Shown here piece by piece: positions 12,985 to 21,702 of a DNA stretch of 64,000 bases (the stretch's first letter is position 1; each line of letters opens with the position of its first letter). The stretch comes from Polycyclovorans algicola TG408 (GTDB lineage Bacteria; Pseudomonadota; Gammaproteobacteria; Nevskiales; Nevskiaceae): positions 1,916,830 to 1,980,829 of the forward strand of contig NZ_JOMH01000001.1 in NCBI RefSeq assembly GCF_000711245.1. Reading direction: 5' to 3'. The notes below the pieces were generated by a model that was not told the origin of the DNA, did not search any database, and saw nothing but the letters and a program-made list of their open reading frames with translations. A program made the translations under genes and the position numbers.

Positions 12985-14217
12985 ATGGCCCCGTCCCCGT
13001 CTTACGACCTGATCGTTTTTGGTGCCACCAGCTTTGTCGGCCAGATCCTGACCCGCTACCTGTTCGAACGTCACGGCGCGGATGAAGGCTTGCGCTGGGC
13101 GCTGGCCGGGCGTTCCGAGGCCAAGCTGGCACAGGTGCGGGCGACGCTTGGTGCCGGCGCCGAATCGCTGCCGCTGATCGTCGCCGATGCGCAAGACGCG
13201 GCGGCGATGACCGACCTCTGTCAGCAAACCCGCGTGGTGGTGTCCACCGTTGGCCCCTACGCGCTCTACGGCAACGCGCTGGTCGCCGCCTGTGCGCAGA
13301 CCGGCACCGACTATTGCGACCTGACCGGCGAGGTGCAGTGGATTCACCGGATGATTGCCGAGCACGAGGCGGTGGCCAAAAAATCGGGGGCACGCATCGT
13401 TCACTGCTGCGGCTTCGACTCGATTCCATCCGACCTGGGCGTGCATTTTCTGCAGGCCGCCAGCCGCGAGCGCTTCGGCGCGCCGGCCGAGCGGGTAAAA
13501 CTGCGCATCAAGGCAATGCGCGGCGCGGCCTCCGGCGGCACGGTGGCCAGCCTGATGAACGTCATGAAAGAAGTCGCTGCCGACCCGACCTTGCGCAAGC
13601 TGATGGGCAACCCGTACGCAATTGCGCCCTCCGACGTGGCCCGGCCCAAGCGGCAACCCAACGTGCAACTTGGCGAGTTCGACGCCGAAGTCAAAACCTG
13701 GCTGGCGCCGTTCGTCATGGCCGCCATCAACACCCGCATCGTCCACCGCTCCAACCTGCTGACCGACTTTGCCTACGGTGCCAATTTCGTCTACGACGAG
13801 GCGATGATGTCGGGCGCTGGCCTCAAAGGGCAGTTCACCGCCAACGCCATTGCGCTGGGCCTGGGGGCGTTTGTCGGATTGGCAGCGCTGCGCCCTAGTC
13901 GCGCGCTGCTGGAACGCTTCGTCGTGCCCAAGCCCGGCGAAGGCCCGAGCCCCGAAGCGCAGCAGAAGGGCTTCTTCGACTTCCGCTTCTACGGCCGCAC
14001 GGCGGCGGGCGACACCCTGATCACCAAAGTGACCGGCGACCGCGATCCCGGCTATGGCTCCACCGGCAAGATGCTGGGCGAAGCGGCGGTCTGTCTGGCG
14101 CTAGACCTCGACAAAGCCAAAGTAGGCGGCGGCTTCTGGACGCCAGCCACTGGGATGGGCGATGCGCTCATCGAACGGCTGGTTGCCCATGCCGGGCTGA
14201 CGTTTGAGGTGTTGTAG
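12985..14217 (+). CDS. Saccharopine dehydrogenase-like NAD(P)-binding oxidoreductase
   Basis: The 410-residue protein has an N-terminal Rossmann fold (DLIVFGATSFVG, about 8-19) and a dinucleotide-domain continuation (TVGPYALYG), followed by TDYCDLTGEVQW and HCCGFDSIPSDLG. These mark the family of saccharopine dehydrogenase-like and mycobacterial trans-acting enoyl reductase-like proteins. A hydrophobic stretch at about 285-305 fits membrane association. I chose the ATG at 12985 because it directly precedes the Rossmann fold and has GGAG 8-9 bases upstream. The true substrate is unknown, with lipids plausible by family. Confidence 0.85.
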   Translation: MAPSPSYDLIVFGATSFVGQILTRYLFERHGADEGLRWALAGRSEAKLAQVRATLGAGAESLPLIVADAQDAAAMTDLCQQTRVVVSTVGPYALYGNALVAACAQTGTDYCDLTGEVQWIHRMIAEHEAVAKKSGARIVHCCGFDSIPSDLGVHFLQAASRERFGAPAERVKLRIKAMRGAASGGTVASLMNVMKEVAADPTLRKLMGNPYAIAPSDVARPKRQPNVQLGEFDAEVKTWLAPFVMAAINTRIVHRSNLLTDFAYGANFVYDEAMMSGAGLKGQFTANAIALGLGAFVGLAALRPSRALLERFVVPKPGEGPSPEAQQKGFFDFRFYGRTAAGDTLITKVTGDRDPGYGSTGKMLGEAAVCLALDLDKAKVGGGFWTPATGMGDALIERLVAHAGLTFEVL

Positions 14218-14327
14218 GCGCAAGGTCCAGGTCGGAGGCGGTGGGCTAGCCAAAAAACTTATTAGAGAGCCTGCCCGAGGCGCTTACGCAGAGACAGGAC
14301 GGGGGGGAACGTGTCGTTCGGTGGCTG

Positions 14328-14848
14328 TTATGCGATCAGGCCGCACGGGAAAGACCCGAGCAATGTACGGATAAGCTTTACCGCCTCTGGATCTTGCACC
14401 AAAAGATTGCGAACAGCCGCTTCATATTGATTGCGGTCCGCGAAATTGAGGGCTTTTGCAATTGCGTCGAGCGCCGCGGATTCTCTAATTGGATATCTCT
14501 GAAGAATACCGACGAAGTCGGATGCGTTTACAAGCGTCTCGAGCCGATTCATTTCATCTTGGGCGCACTTCGCAAAGTCAATTTTGGCGGTACGTGTTCC
14601 GCCTTCCGCTATCTCGCCTTTCTTCGGGAGAAGCGAAAAAATCTGCGCACGCGCCGATTTTTCCGCAATTCGCATACTTAGGTGTTTAGCGTTATCACGG
14701 ATTGCCTTGATGGCATCGACATTCGCCCTGTCCAGCTTTTCCTTCAGATCGCCACCGACTACTGCCGCGAGTTTCTCCCCTGCCAGTTTCTGCACTGTAG
14801 GGTGGTAGTAGATCGATTCAACAGAATAAACATCCAGCGCAATCACCC
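14328..14848 (-). pseudogene. 3' part of the IS30-interrupted AAA ATPase-DUF4435 gene
   Basis: This open frame (about 173 residues) reads VIALDVYSVESIYYHPTV at its start, which continues the DUF4435/TOPRIM-like domain that is cut off at the right side of the IS. In DUF4435 proteins a GL(V/I)D-x-D segment is followed by a segment like this one (hydrophobic strand, then a helix with E and N/S near the site). The rest is helical. It lacks its own ribosome site and starts only with a GTG near the IS border, so it is probably not expressed as a functional protein. See the 5' part at 15968-17066. Confidence 0.75.
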
Positions 14849-15970
14849 GGCGGATTCAAATCTGAAGTGCAACACCTTGGTTTCAGTGGATGAGTGATGA
14901 GTGCTGCGTGGATTTCAGGAGTAATTCTCGATAGACCACGAGCGGTGATCGTACGCCCAAGCCCTTTCGGGGTCTGCCGTTGATCTGATCGGCGATGGCA
15001 TCGAGTTGTTCTTGGCTGTGGACCGAGAGGTCGGTGCCTTTGGGCAGGTACTGCCGTACCAAGCCGTTCATGTTTTCGTTGGAGCCGCGCTGCCAGGGGC
15101 TGTGCGGGTCACAGAAGTACACCGCGATGCCTGTGCGTTTGCTCAACTCCTTGTGCATAGCCATCTCCCGGCCCTGGTCATAGGTCATGCTCTGGCGCAT
15201 TGGTGCGGCGATGCTCAACAGCTTGTCGGTGAAGGCTTGCATCACGTTGGCGGCGCTGGCTGGCTTGAAGTCGGGCAACTTGACCAGCATCACCAGACGG
15301 CTGGTGCGCTCGACCAGGGTGCCCACGGCGCTGGCGTTGGCCGCACCTTTGATGAGGTCACCTTCCCAGTGACCGGGAAACTGCCGGTCTTCGATCTCCG
15401 GTGGGCGCAGATGGATGCTGAGCATGTCCGGGATTTGTCCGCGCCGGTCCTGGCCTTTGCTGCGTGGCACGCGCTTGTTGTGCGCGTGTCGCAAGGTCGC
15501 GATCAGCTCGCGCTTGAGCTCGCCCACGGGCTGGGCGTAGATGCAGTTGTAAATGGTCTCGTGTGACACGCGGTGCTCATGGCCTTTGGGGTACACCGCT
15601 GCCAGTGTCAGGGCAATCTGCTCGGGTGACCACCGCAGGTCCAGAAAATGACGGACGATCCCGAACAGGAGGCCTTCACAGTGCAGCTTGTGTGGAGGGC
15701 GGTTCAGCCTGCGCCGCCGCTGGACAAAAGCTCGCGCTGCGGCACTGCCATAGCCCGCTGGCGATCGATTGCGAGACAGCTCCCGGCTGATGGTGCTGGG
15801 CGAACGAGACAACACTCGCGACATCGCACGCACACTGAATTTCTGGTGGACCAAACTGGCCAGCGTCACGCGCTCTTCAGGCTGGAGTTGCTGGTAACGC
15901 TTCGGTGAAATGCTCTGCATGCGCGAACCTTACTCGGTAGCAGGTGTTGCACTTCAGGTTTGAATCCGCC
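14849..15970 (-). mobile_element. IS30-family insertion sequence, intact
   Basis: The element is about 1.11-1.12 kb. The left end reads GGCGGATTCAAATCTGAAGT and the right end, on the other strand, GGCGGATTCAAACCTGAAGT; both go on with GCAACACCT, so one mismatch is seen in about 29 bases. The five outer bases could be target rather than repeat. With the full repeat the flanks allow a 2-bp duplication (CC), as known for IS30 itself, and removing the element restores an open frame. It carries one full-length transposase gene. Confidence 0.85.
14883..15920 (-). CDS. IS30-family transposase
   Basis: A 345-residue transposase. The N-terminal helix-turn-helix (about 14-52) has the IS30-type RAMSRVLSRSPSTISRELSRN. 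The catalytic DDE residues are visible as GHWEGDLIKG (first D), MTYDQGREMA (second D) and NENMNGLVRQYLPKGTDL (E), the last two being hallmarks of IS30. Length matches the family (about 320-385). No frameshift or stop is seen. The gene fills nearly the whole IS and reads in the same direction as the interrupted host gene. Confidence 0.95.
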   Translation of the reverse strand: MQSISPKRYQQLQPEERVTLASLVHQKFSVRAMSRVLSRSPSTISRELSRNRSPAGYGSAAARAFVQRRRRLNRPPHKLHCEGLLFGIVRHFLDLRWSPEQIALTLAAVYPKGHEHRVSHETIYNCIYAQPVGELKRELIATLRHAHNKRVPRSKGQDRRGQIPDMLSIHLRPPEIEDRQFPGHWEGDLIKGAANASAVGTLVERTSRLVMLVKLPDFKPASAANVMQAFTDKLLSIAAPMRQSMTYDQGREMAMHKELSKRTGIAVYFCDPHSPWQRGSNENMNGLVRQYLPKGTDLSVHSQEQLDAIADQINGRPRKGLGVRSPLVVYRELLLKSTQHSSLIH

Positions 15971-17066
15971 CCCCCTTGGCTTGCAACTTTGAGATTCGCT
16001 CCGGCTCGGACGAGTCGTTGTCTACCAATCCGAACGGCTTTACCCAGTGAAGTTCAGCCGTGCTTGTGATGCCAAAAACCGCATTCTCAACCTCACGGCA
16101 ACTGGCCTTGGCTACTACCGACGCATTCGGAAACAAAAGACTGTATAGCGGTTTATCGAGACTGTGCTCAACGCCCTCGACAAACACGATCTTTCGACGT
16201 TCGCCCAGAATGGTTCGTTTTAGATCGTCATCAATCTCGTTGACATTATCCAAATAATCAAAATCATAAGACGTGACCCGATCTCCGTCATAAGCGCAGG
16301 CGCGCATTAAGAGGACTTTCGAACCGGGATTGTCAACTGGGAGCAACGGTTCATGTGTGGATACGATGAAAGCACAGTCGGGCCTTTCCTTGAGCAGAAG
16401 CGACAGAAGCGGCGACACGATCGAACGATGCAGATGCCGCTCAGGCTCATCAATGAGGAGAAGCGTTTCGCCCGGCACGGTTAGTACGTTGGCGGCAATA
16501 AGGATCGCGTTGCGCTCTCCGTCAGAAAGTTTAGCGATGCTGTAGGACTTGGAGCCGTTCCGGGTTGCCATGATTTCGTCGTTTTCTTTGACGGATACGA
16601 CAATGTCGAGATTGGCAAGCCGCAGCAAGCGGTTCAAGGTCTTAAACGCACCGTCTTTTGCAGACAGCTTGCTGATTTCTTCTTCCTGTTTTGCGTCGAC
16701 GGCCCGCGTTATCTCGCGAGCACGCACGTTTTCAGAGTTAACTAAGTCATAGATCGCCATCTGAGCGCGCTGCCCCGAGTAGTCATCCATCCAGCGCGAG
16801 GTCGTCTGCCGATCATGATGGAGTACATGCTGCTCATAAGCCGCACGCTGTTTTCCAGTGAACTCGGGTGATCCGGATTGAAACCAAGTCTGTCGGTGAG
16901 CCGTGATTCGTCGGATCTTGTCGTTGCTAGCCGATGCGAAGGCCTGCATAAGACTCGATTTTCCGGTGCCGTTTGCGCCAAGGATGAAAAGCAATTCCCC
17001 GACGTTCACCGTCAGCGCTAAAGCCTCCGTTGGTTTGCTGCTAGGGATCGATAGTGAGAATGGCAT
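15968..17066 (-). pseudogene. 5' part of an AAA ATPase-DUF4435 (PARIS-like) gene, interrupted by IS30
   Basis: About 366 residues are readable before the IS. An ABC/SMC-type AAA domain carries Walker A GANGTGKS (30-37), the signature LSDGER (180-185), Walker B TLLLIDEPE (201-209) and FIVSTHEP (233-240). A TOPRIM/DUF4435-like part starts at about 292: IVFVEGVEHSLDKPLYSLLF, then ASCREVENAV and FGLVDNDSSEPERISKL (345-361). In the PARIS anti-phage system the two domains are AriA (ATPase) and AriB (DUF4435), and fused forms are known. Assignment to PARIS is inference; standalone ATPase-DUF4435 proteins exist. The insertion separates the DUF4435 core, so the gene is likely dead. Confidence 0.75.
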
Positions 17067-17096
17067 TTTTAGATATTTAGATGCCCGAGGGCGGTG

Positions 17097-17522
17097 TCAG
17101 CGGCGCAGAAAGCCACCACGCTTGGCGCTGAACACACCCTCCACCGGCTGAGTCGTCAGCCATTCCTGCCAGCGGTCGGCCGATTGGTCTTCACGCAGTT
17201 CGGCTTCATCAAAGCCTGCCGCCCGTAGCTCCAGGGCCTGGTCCAGCACGACGGCTTTGCCGCTGGCGCGCAGGCGACCCGTGAAGCCCAGTCGCCGCAA
17301 CAGCCGTGCTTGCGAGTAGGCGCGGCCATCGGCAAAAGCCGGAAATTGCAGTGCGATGCAGTCAATCTGGGCGAGATGTGGGACCAGCGCTTGTACGTCG
17401 GCGTCGTTGGGCCAGCGCACGCCGCTGCGGGCGGGCAGGGTGGCGGGCAACTCGGCGCCGTCGAACCATTGCGCGGGCTCTTCTGCCGACGCGCCGTCGG
17501 TCATTCGGTACAGGTTGCTCAT
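17097..17522 (-). CDS. DUF934 protein, sulfite reductase partner
   Basis: A 141-residue protein of the DUF934 family, whose members sit directly after cysI in many proteobacteria. Typical parts are GVRWPNDADVQAL, then IDCIALQFPAFADGRAYSQARLLRRLGF (about 48-75) and a WLTTQP-like end. The function is unproven but context ties it to assimilatory sulfite reduction. Its ATG overlaps the cysI stop by four bases (ATGA). An earlier in-frame start at 17570 would sit inside cysI and adds no family sequence. Confidence 0.88.
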   Translation of the reverse strand: MSNLYRMTDGASAEEPAQWFDGAELPATLPARSGVRWPNDADVQALVPHLAQIDCIALQFPAFADGRAYSQARLLRRLGFTGRLRASGKAVVLDQALELRAAGFDEAELREDQSADRWQEWLTTQPVEGVFSAKRGGFLRR

Positions 17523-19174
17523 GCGTAGATCTGCTGCTTGAACGGCTTCATGCCGATGCGGCGATAGCATTCGAGGAAGGTTTCATCCTCGCCTTCACGC
17601 TGGTCGAGATAGGTTTGGATGATGCGTTCCACGGCCTCGGCAACCTCGGTGCGGGCTACGGATGGGCCGGTGCGATCGCCCAGCGTGGCGTCATTTTCGG
17701 CGCTGCCGCCGAGGGTGAGCTGGTACCACTCCTCGCCCTTTTTATCGACGCCGAGAATGCCAATGTGGCCGACGCTGTGGTGACCGCAGCCGTTCATGCA
17801 GCCGCTCATTTTCAGCTTGAGTTCGCCAATGTCGTACTGGTCGTCCAGGGCATCGAAGCGGGCATAGATGTCGTCGGCCACCGAGATGGAGCTGGCGTTG
17901 GCCAGCGAGCAGAAGTCCAGCCCCGGGCAGCAGATCATGTCGGTCAGCAAACCGATGTTGGGCGTCGCCAGGCCATGTTGTTTCAAGGTTTGCCAGACGG
18001 CGTAGACATCGCCCTGCGCCACTTCGGCCAACACCAGATTCTGGTCGTGGGTGGAACGCGCCTCGCCAAAGCTGTAACGCTCGGCAAGGTCGGCCACCAC
18101 ATCGAGTTGATCGGCGCTGATGTCACCGGGGGCCACGCCCTGCGGCTTGAGTGAGATGAACACCACCTTGTAGCCGGGGGCGCGGTGTGCGTGCACGTTG
18201 CGTTTGCAAAAGGCGGCGAAGGCCGTGTCGGTCGCCTGTGCAGCGGTAAAGCTGTCGTCGTTGGCGGCGTCAGCGCGATAGGGATGCGCATCGAAATGGC
18301 GCTTGAAGCGGTCGATGGCGTCGCGCGTCAGGGTCAGGTCGCCGCCGCGCAGGCCGGCGTTCCACTCGGCTTCGACGGCCTCGCGAAAGGCGGCCACGCC
18401 GCGCTCTTTCACCAGAATCTTAATGCGCGCCTTATAGATGTTGTCGCGGCGGCCCCACAGGTTGTAGACGCGCAAAATGGCTTCGAAATAGCTCAGCAGG
18501 TCCACTTCGGGCAGAAAATCGCAGAGCTTCTGGCCGATGATGGGTGTACGCCCCAGGCCGCCGCCGACATAAATGGTGTAGCCCAGCTCGCCCGCTTCGT
18601 TGCGGACGATGTGCGCGCCAATGTCGTGCACCAGGGTGGCTGCGCGGTCGCCGGTGCTGGAGGCAAAGGCAATCTTGAACTTGCGCGGCAGCCAGTTGAA
18701 CTCGGGGTGAAACGTCGCCCACTGGCGCGTCAGTTCGCAGTACGGGCGCGAGTCAACGATCTCGTCGGCCGCAACCCCGGCCAAGTGGTCGGTGGTGATA
18801 TTTCGGATGCAGTTGCCCGAGGTCTGGATGGCGTGCATCTCGACCTTGGCCAGCTCGGCGAGGATGTCGGGCACTTCTTCCAGCTTGGGCCAGTTGTATT
18901 GGATGTTCTGGCGCGTGCTGAAGTGGCCGTAGCCCTTGTCGTAGCGGCGCGCAATGTGGCCCAGGGTGCGCAGTTGCGGCGATGACAGCAGCCCGTACGG
19001 CACCGACACGCGCAGCATCGGCGCAAAGCGCTGAATGTAAAGACCGTTGCGCAGCCGCAGGGCACGAAATTCCTCGTCGGGCAGTTCGCCGGCCAGAAAG
19101 CGTTGCGTCTGGTCGCGGAACTGGTCGACCCGTTGCTGGACCAGCGCGTGGTCGTAGGCGTCGTAGCGGTACAT
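17519..19174 (-). CDS. cysI: Assimilatory sulfite reductase hemoprotein subunit
   Basis: A 551-residue siroheme/4Fe-4S enzyme with the duplicated ferredoxin-like plus siroheme-domain layout of the nitrite/sulfite reductase family. Residues near GHFSTRQNIQYNW mark the first half. The cluster and siroheme ligands appear in CCPGLDFCSLA and SGCMNGCGHHSVG near residue 420-465. It reduces sulfite to sulfide for cysteine synthesis. The length resembles the shorter Pseudomonas-type CysI (about 550). No flavoprotein cysJ is adjacent, so the electron donor cannot be read from here. Confidence 0.93.
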   Translation of the reverse strand: MYRYDAYDHALVQQRVDQFRDQTQRFLAGELPDEEFRALRLRNGLYIQRFAPMLRVSVPYGLLSSPQLRTLGHIARRYDKGYGHFSTRQNIQYNWPKLEEVPDILAELAKVEMHAIQTSGNCIRNITTDHLAGVAADEIVDSRPYCELTRQWATFHPEFNWLPRKFKIAFASSTGDRAATLVHDIGAHIVRNEAGELGYTIYVGGGLGRTPIIGQKLCDFLPEVDLLSYFEAILRVYNLWGRRDNIYKARIKILVKERGVAAFREAVEAEWNAGLRGGDLTLTRDAIDRFKRHFDAHPYRADAANDDSFTAAQATDTAFAAFCKRNVHAHRAPGYKVVFISLKPQGVAPGDISADQLDVVADLAERYSFGEARSTHDQNLVLAEVAQGDVYAVWQTLKQHGLATPNIGLLTDMICCPGLDFCSLANASSISVADDIYARFDALDDQYDIGELKLKMSGCMNGCGHHSVGHIGILGVDKKGEEWYQLTLGGSAENDATLGDRTGPSVARTEVAEAVERIIQTYLDQREGEDETFLECYRRIGMKPFKQQIYA

Positions 19175-19275
19175 GGCGTCTCAGGTGTCTCGGGTGATTC
19201 GCGGGCGCGAAGGGTAACAGTGGGGCCTGTTCCCTTGAAGGGCTATCGACAGATCAAATGGCTATAAAAAGCGCC

Positions 19276-20259
19276 TTACCCAGTGCCGGGCCCTGCCGGC
19301 AGCAGTTTGCCGGCCGCCACTGCGCGGGCCTCGGGGTCGTTGATGCTGGCAATGGACTCGACCGCCTCGCGGTTGAGGTGCGGGGCAAAAGCGTGAATGA
19401 AGTCGAGCATGTAGCCGCGCAGAAACAGCCCGCGCCGGAAGCCGATGTGGGTGATGCTGGGCTCGAACAGGTGATCGGCGGGCAGGCGCACCAGGTCGGT
19501 GTCGACCTTGGGGTCGTAGGCCATGTCAGCGACGATGCCGACGCCCAGACCCAGCCGCACATAGGTCTTGATCACATCGGCATCGACCGCGGTCAGCACC
19601 ACGTCGTGGCGCAGACCGTGCGCGGCGAAGGCCTGGTCGAGTTTCGAGCGACCGGTGAAGCCGAAGGTGTAGGTGACGATGGGGTGCTCGGCCAGCCGCG
19701 GCAGCGTCAGTCGGTGTTCGCGCGCCAGCCGGTGGTCGGGTCGCACCAGCACGCAGCGATTCCAGCGGTAGCAGGGCAACATCACCAACTGTTCGAAGTG
19801 CTCGATGGCCTCGGTGGCAATGGCGAAGTCGGCCTCGCCCTCGGCCGCCATCTTGGCGATCTGCGGTGGCGACCCCTGATGCAGGTGCAGTGCCACACGC
19901 GGATAGCGTTCGCGGAACGAGGTGATTACTGGTGGCAGCGAGTAGCGCGCCTGGGTGTGTGTGGTGGCGATGGCCAGATCACCGCGGTCGGCCTGCTTGA
20001 ACTCGGCGGCGACGTTGAGAATGTTGTCGGCTTCCTGCAGCAACTTGGTGCTGTATTCAAGAATCCGCTGTCCGGCCGGGGTGATTTCGGCAAGGTGCTT
20101 GCCGTTGCGGACGAAAATCTCGACGCCCAGTTCTTCCTCGAGCAGGCGGATTTGCTTGGAGATGCCGGGCTGCGACGTGAACATGCTTTCAGCCGCCGCA
20201 GTGATGTTGAGGCCGCGCCGGGCGACTTCGTGGATATAGTGGAGTTGGCGAAGCTTCAT
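19276..20259 (-). CDS. cysB: CysB-type LysR transcriptional regulator
   Basis: A 327-residue LysR-family protein. The N-terminal helix-turn-helix begins MKLRQLHYIHEVARRGLNIT, with TSQPGISKQIRLLEEELG, as in CysB. The effector domain (about 92-300) follows. CysB activates sulfur-assimilation genes with N-acetylserine. It lies 101 bp upstream of cysI on the same strand and divergently from cysG with about 57 bp between starts, an arrangement that would let it control both. Regulation of these genes is inference. Confidence 0.93.
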   Translation of the reverse strand: MKLRQLHYIHEVARRGLNITAAAESMFTSQPGISKQIRLLEEELGVEIFVRNGKHLAEITPAGQRILEYSTKLLQEADNILNVAAEFKQADRGDLAIATTHTQARYSLPPVITSFRERYPRVALHLHQGSPPQIAKMAAEGEADFAIATEAIEHFEQLVMLPCYRWNRCVLVRPDHRLAREHRLTLPRLAEHPIVTYTFGFTGRSKLDQAFAAHGLRHDVVLTAVDADVIKTYVRLGLGVGIVADMAYDPKVDTDLVRLPADHLFEPSITHIGFRRGLFLRGYMLDFIHAFAPHLNREAVESIASINDPEARAVAAGKLLPAGPGTG

Positions 20260-20316
20260 GCGCGATCCTTTTATAACTGATGTTGCAATTATGAGACATT
20301 GTTAGAACCGAATGAA

Positions 20317-21702
20317 ATGACCTGGCCTTATTTCCCTTTCTTTGTCCGCGTTGCCGATCTTGAGGTCTTGCTGGTCGGCGGCGGTGAAGTCGCACTGCGC
20401 AAGGCGCGCCTGCTGAACAAGGCGGGTGCCCGCGTTGCCGTGGTCAGCGAAGCGGTACACCCCGGCTTCGACGAGATTGACTCGGTGCGGGTCATCGGTC
20501 GTCAGTTCAAAGTTGAACAGCTCGATGGCGTGCGGCTGTGCATCGCCGCCACCGATGACGCGGCCCTCAACCGGACGGTGGCCGCCGCCTGCGAAGCGCG
20601 CGGCATTTGGGTCAACGTTGTCGACGACCCGCTGGCGAGCCGCATCATCACGCCGGCGATCATTGACCGCAGTCCCATCCTCATTGCCATCGGCTCTGCC
20701 GGACAGGCGCCGGTGCTGGCGCGGCGGCTGCGCGAGCGGCTTGAAGGCCTCATACCTCAGGGCTATGGGCGGCTGGCGCGCTTCATCGGCGCGGTGCGTG
20801 AGCGGCTCAAAGGGCAGGTCACGCCCGATGATGCGCGGCGGTTGTGGGAGGCGTTTCTCGATGGTCCCGGCGCCGAGGCTGCGCTGCAGGGCGATACAGC
20901 AACCGCCCAGGCCGCTGTCGATGACTGGCTGGCGGGCAACCCAAGCCGTCGCGGCGAGGTCTGGCTGGTCGGCGCCGGCCCCGGCGACCCGGACCTGCTC
21001 ACCTTCAAGGCCTTGCGGCTGATGCAGTCCTGCGATGTGGTGCTGTTCGACCGCCTGATCCCCGACGCCATCATGGACTTGGTGCGCCGCGACTCGGAAC
21101 GGGTCTTCGTTGGCAAGAAGCGCGACCAACACACCGTGCCGCAAGAAGAAATCAACGCCGAGCTGCTGCGCCGCGCGCAGGCCGGACAGCGGGTGCTACG
21201 ACTCAAGGGCGGCGACCCGTTCATCTTCGGTCGTGGCGGTGAAGAGATCGAACCGCTGGCGCGTGCCGGCGTGCCATTTCAGGTGGTGCCGGGCATCACC
21301 GCCGCCAGCGGTTGCGCGGCCTACGCCGGTATTCCGCTGACCCACCGCGATCATGCCCAGACCTGCCTGTTCGTCACCGGTCATGCCCGCGCCGACGGCC
21401 AGCTCAGCCTGCCGTGGGACACGCTGGCTCGGCGCGGCCAGACGGTGGTGGTCTACATGGGCTTGGCCACGCTCGCGACACTGTGCGCGGCATTTCGCGG
21501 TCACGGCCTACCCGACGACTGGCCCTGCGCCATGGTCGAGAACGGCACGCTTGCCAGTCAGCGCGTGGTCACCGGCACGCTGGCCGACCTGCCGCAGCGC
21601 GTCACCGACGCAGGCCTGAGCGGCCCCAGCCTGCTGATTGTCGGCACCGTGGTCCGGTTGCACCGCACCCTGGGGATCGTGACCGCGCCGGGCATGTCGT
21701 GA
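20317..21702 (+). CDS. cysG: Siroheme synthase (uroporphyrinogen-III C-methyltransferase / dehydrogenase / ferrochelatase)
   Basis: A 461-residue fused enzyme. The N-terminal precorrin-2 dehydrogenase/ferrochelatase part starts with FFVRVADLEVLLVGGGEVALRKA (NAD-binding, about 9-30). The C-terminal methyltransferase part begins at VWLVGAGPGDPDLLTFKALR (about 212) and has GGDPFIFGRGGEE. It makes siroheme from uroporphyrinogen III, the prosthetic group of the sulfite reductase encoded divergently. I use the ATG at 20317; a TTG eighteen bases earlier is also in frame. Length fits CysG (about 457-475). Confidence 0.95.
   Translation: MTWPYFPFFVRVADLEVLLVGGGEVALRKARLLNKAGARVAVVSEAVHPGFDEIDSVRVIGRQFKVEQLDGVRLCIAATDDAALNRTVAAACEARGIWVNVVDDPLASRIITPAIIDRSPILIAIGSAGQAPVLARRLRERLEGLIPQGYGRLARFIGAVRERLKGQVTPDDARRLWEAFLDGPGAEAALQGDTATAQAAVDDWLAGNPSRRGEVWLVGAGPGDPDLLTFKALRLMQSCDVVLFDRLIPDAIMDLVRRDSERVFVGKKRDQHTVPQEEINAELLRRAQAGQRVLRLKGGDPFIFGRGGEEIEPLARAGVPFQVVPGITAASGCAAYAGIPLTHRDHAQTCLFVTGHARADGQLSLPWDTLARRGQTVVVYMGLATLATLCAAFRGHGLPDDWPCAMVENGTLASQRVVTGTLADLPQRVTDAGLSGPSLLIVGTVVRLHRTLGIVTAPGMS

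Larger units (their letters stand above)
14218..17096. other. Lower-GC accessory insert between two housekeeping genes
   Basis: This stretch holds only the split ATPase-DUF4435 gene and the IS30-family element. By eye the ATPase coding parts are near 50% GC, against roughly two thirds in the flanking cys and reductase genes. That contrast suggests horizontal acquisition. I did not find convincing direct repeats or an integrase at its edges. About 110 bases at the left edge (14218-14327) hold no gene. Confidence 0.6.

Noticed and set aside
14218-17096. Integrase-type genomic island or prophage remnant
   Set aside because: No integrase, tRNA target or clear flanking direct repeats were found; only the ATPase gene and IS30 are present.
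21312-21701. In-frame upstream extension of the nuclease gene inside cysG
   Set aside because: It would hide the signal peptide, and cysG occupies this sequence; the ATG at 21702 is much better.
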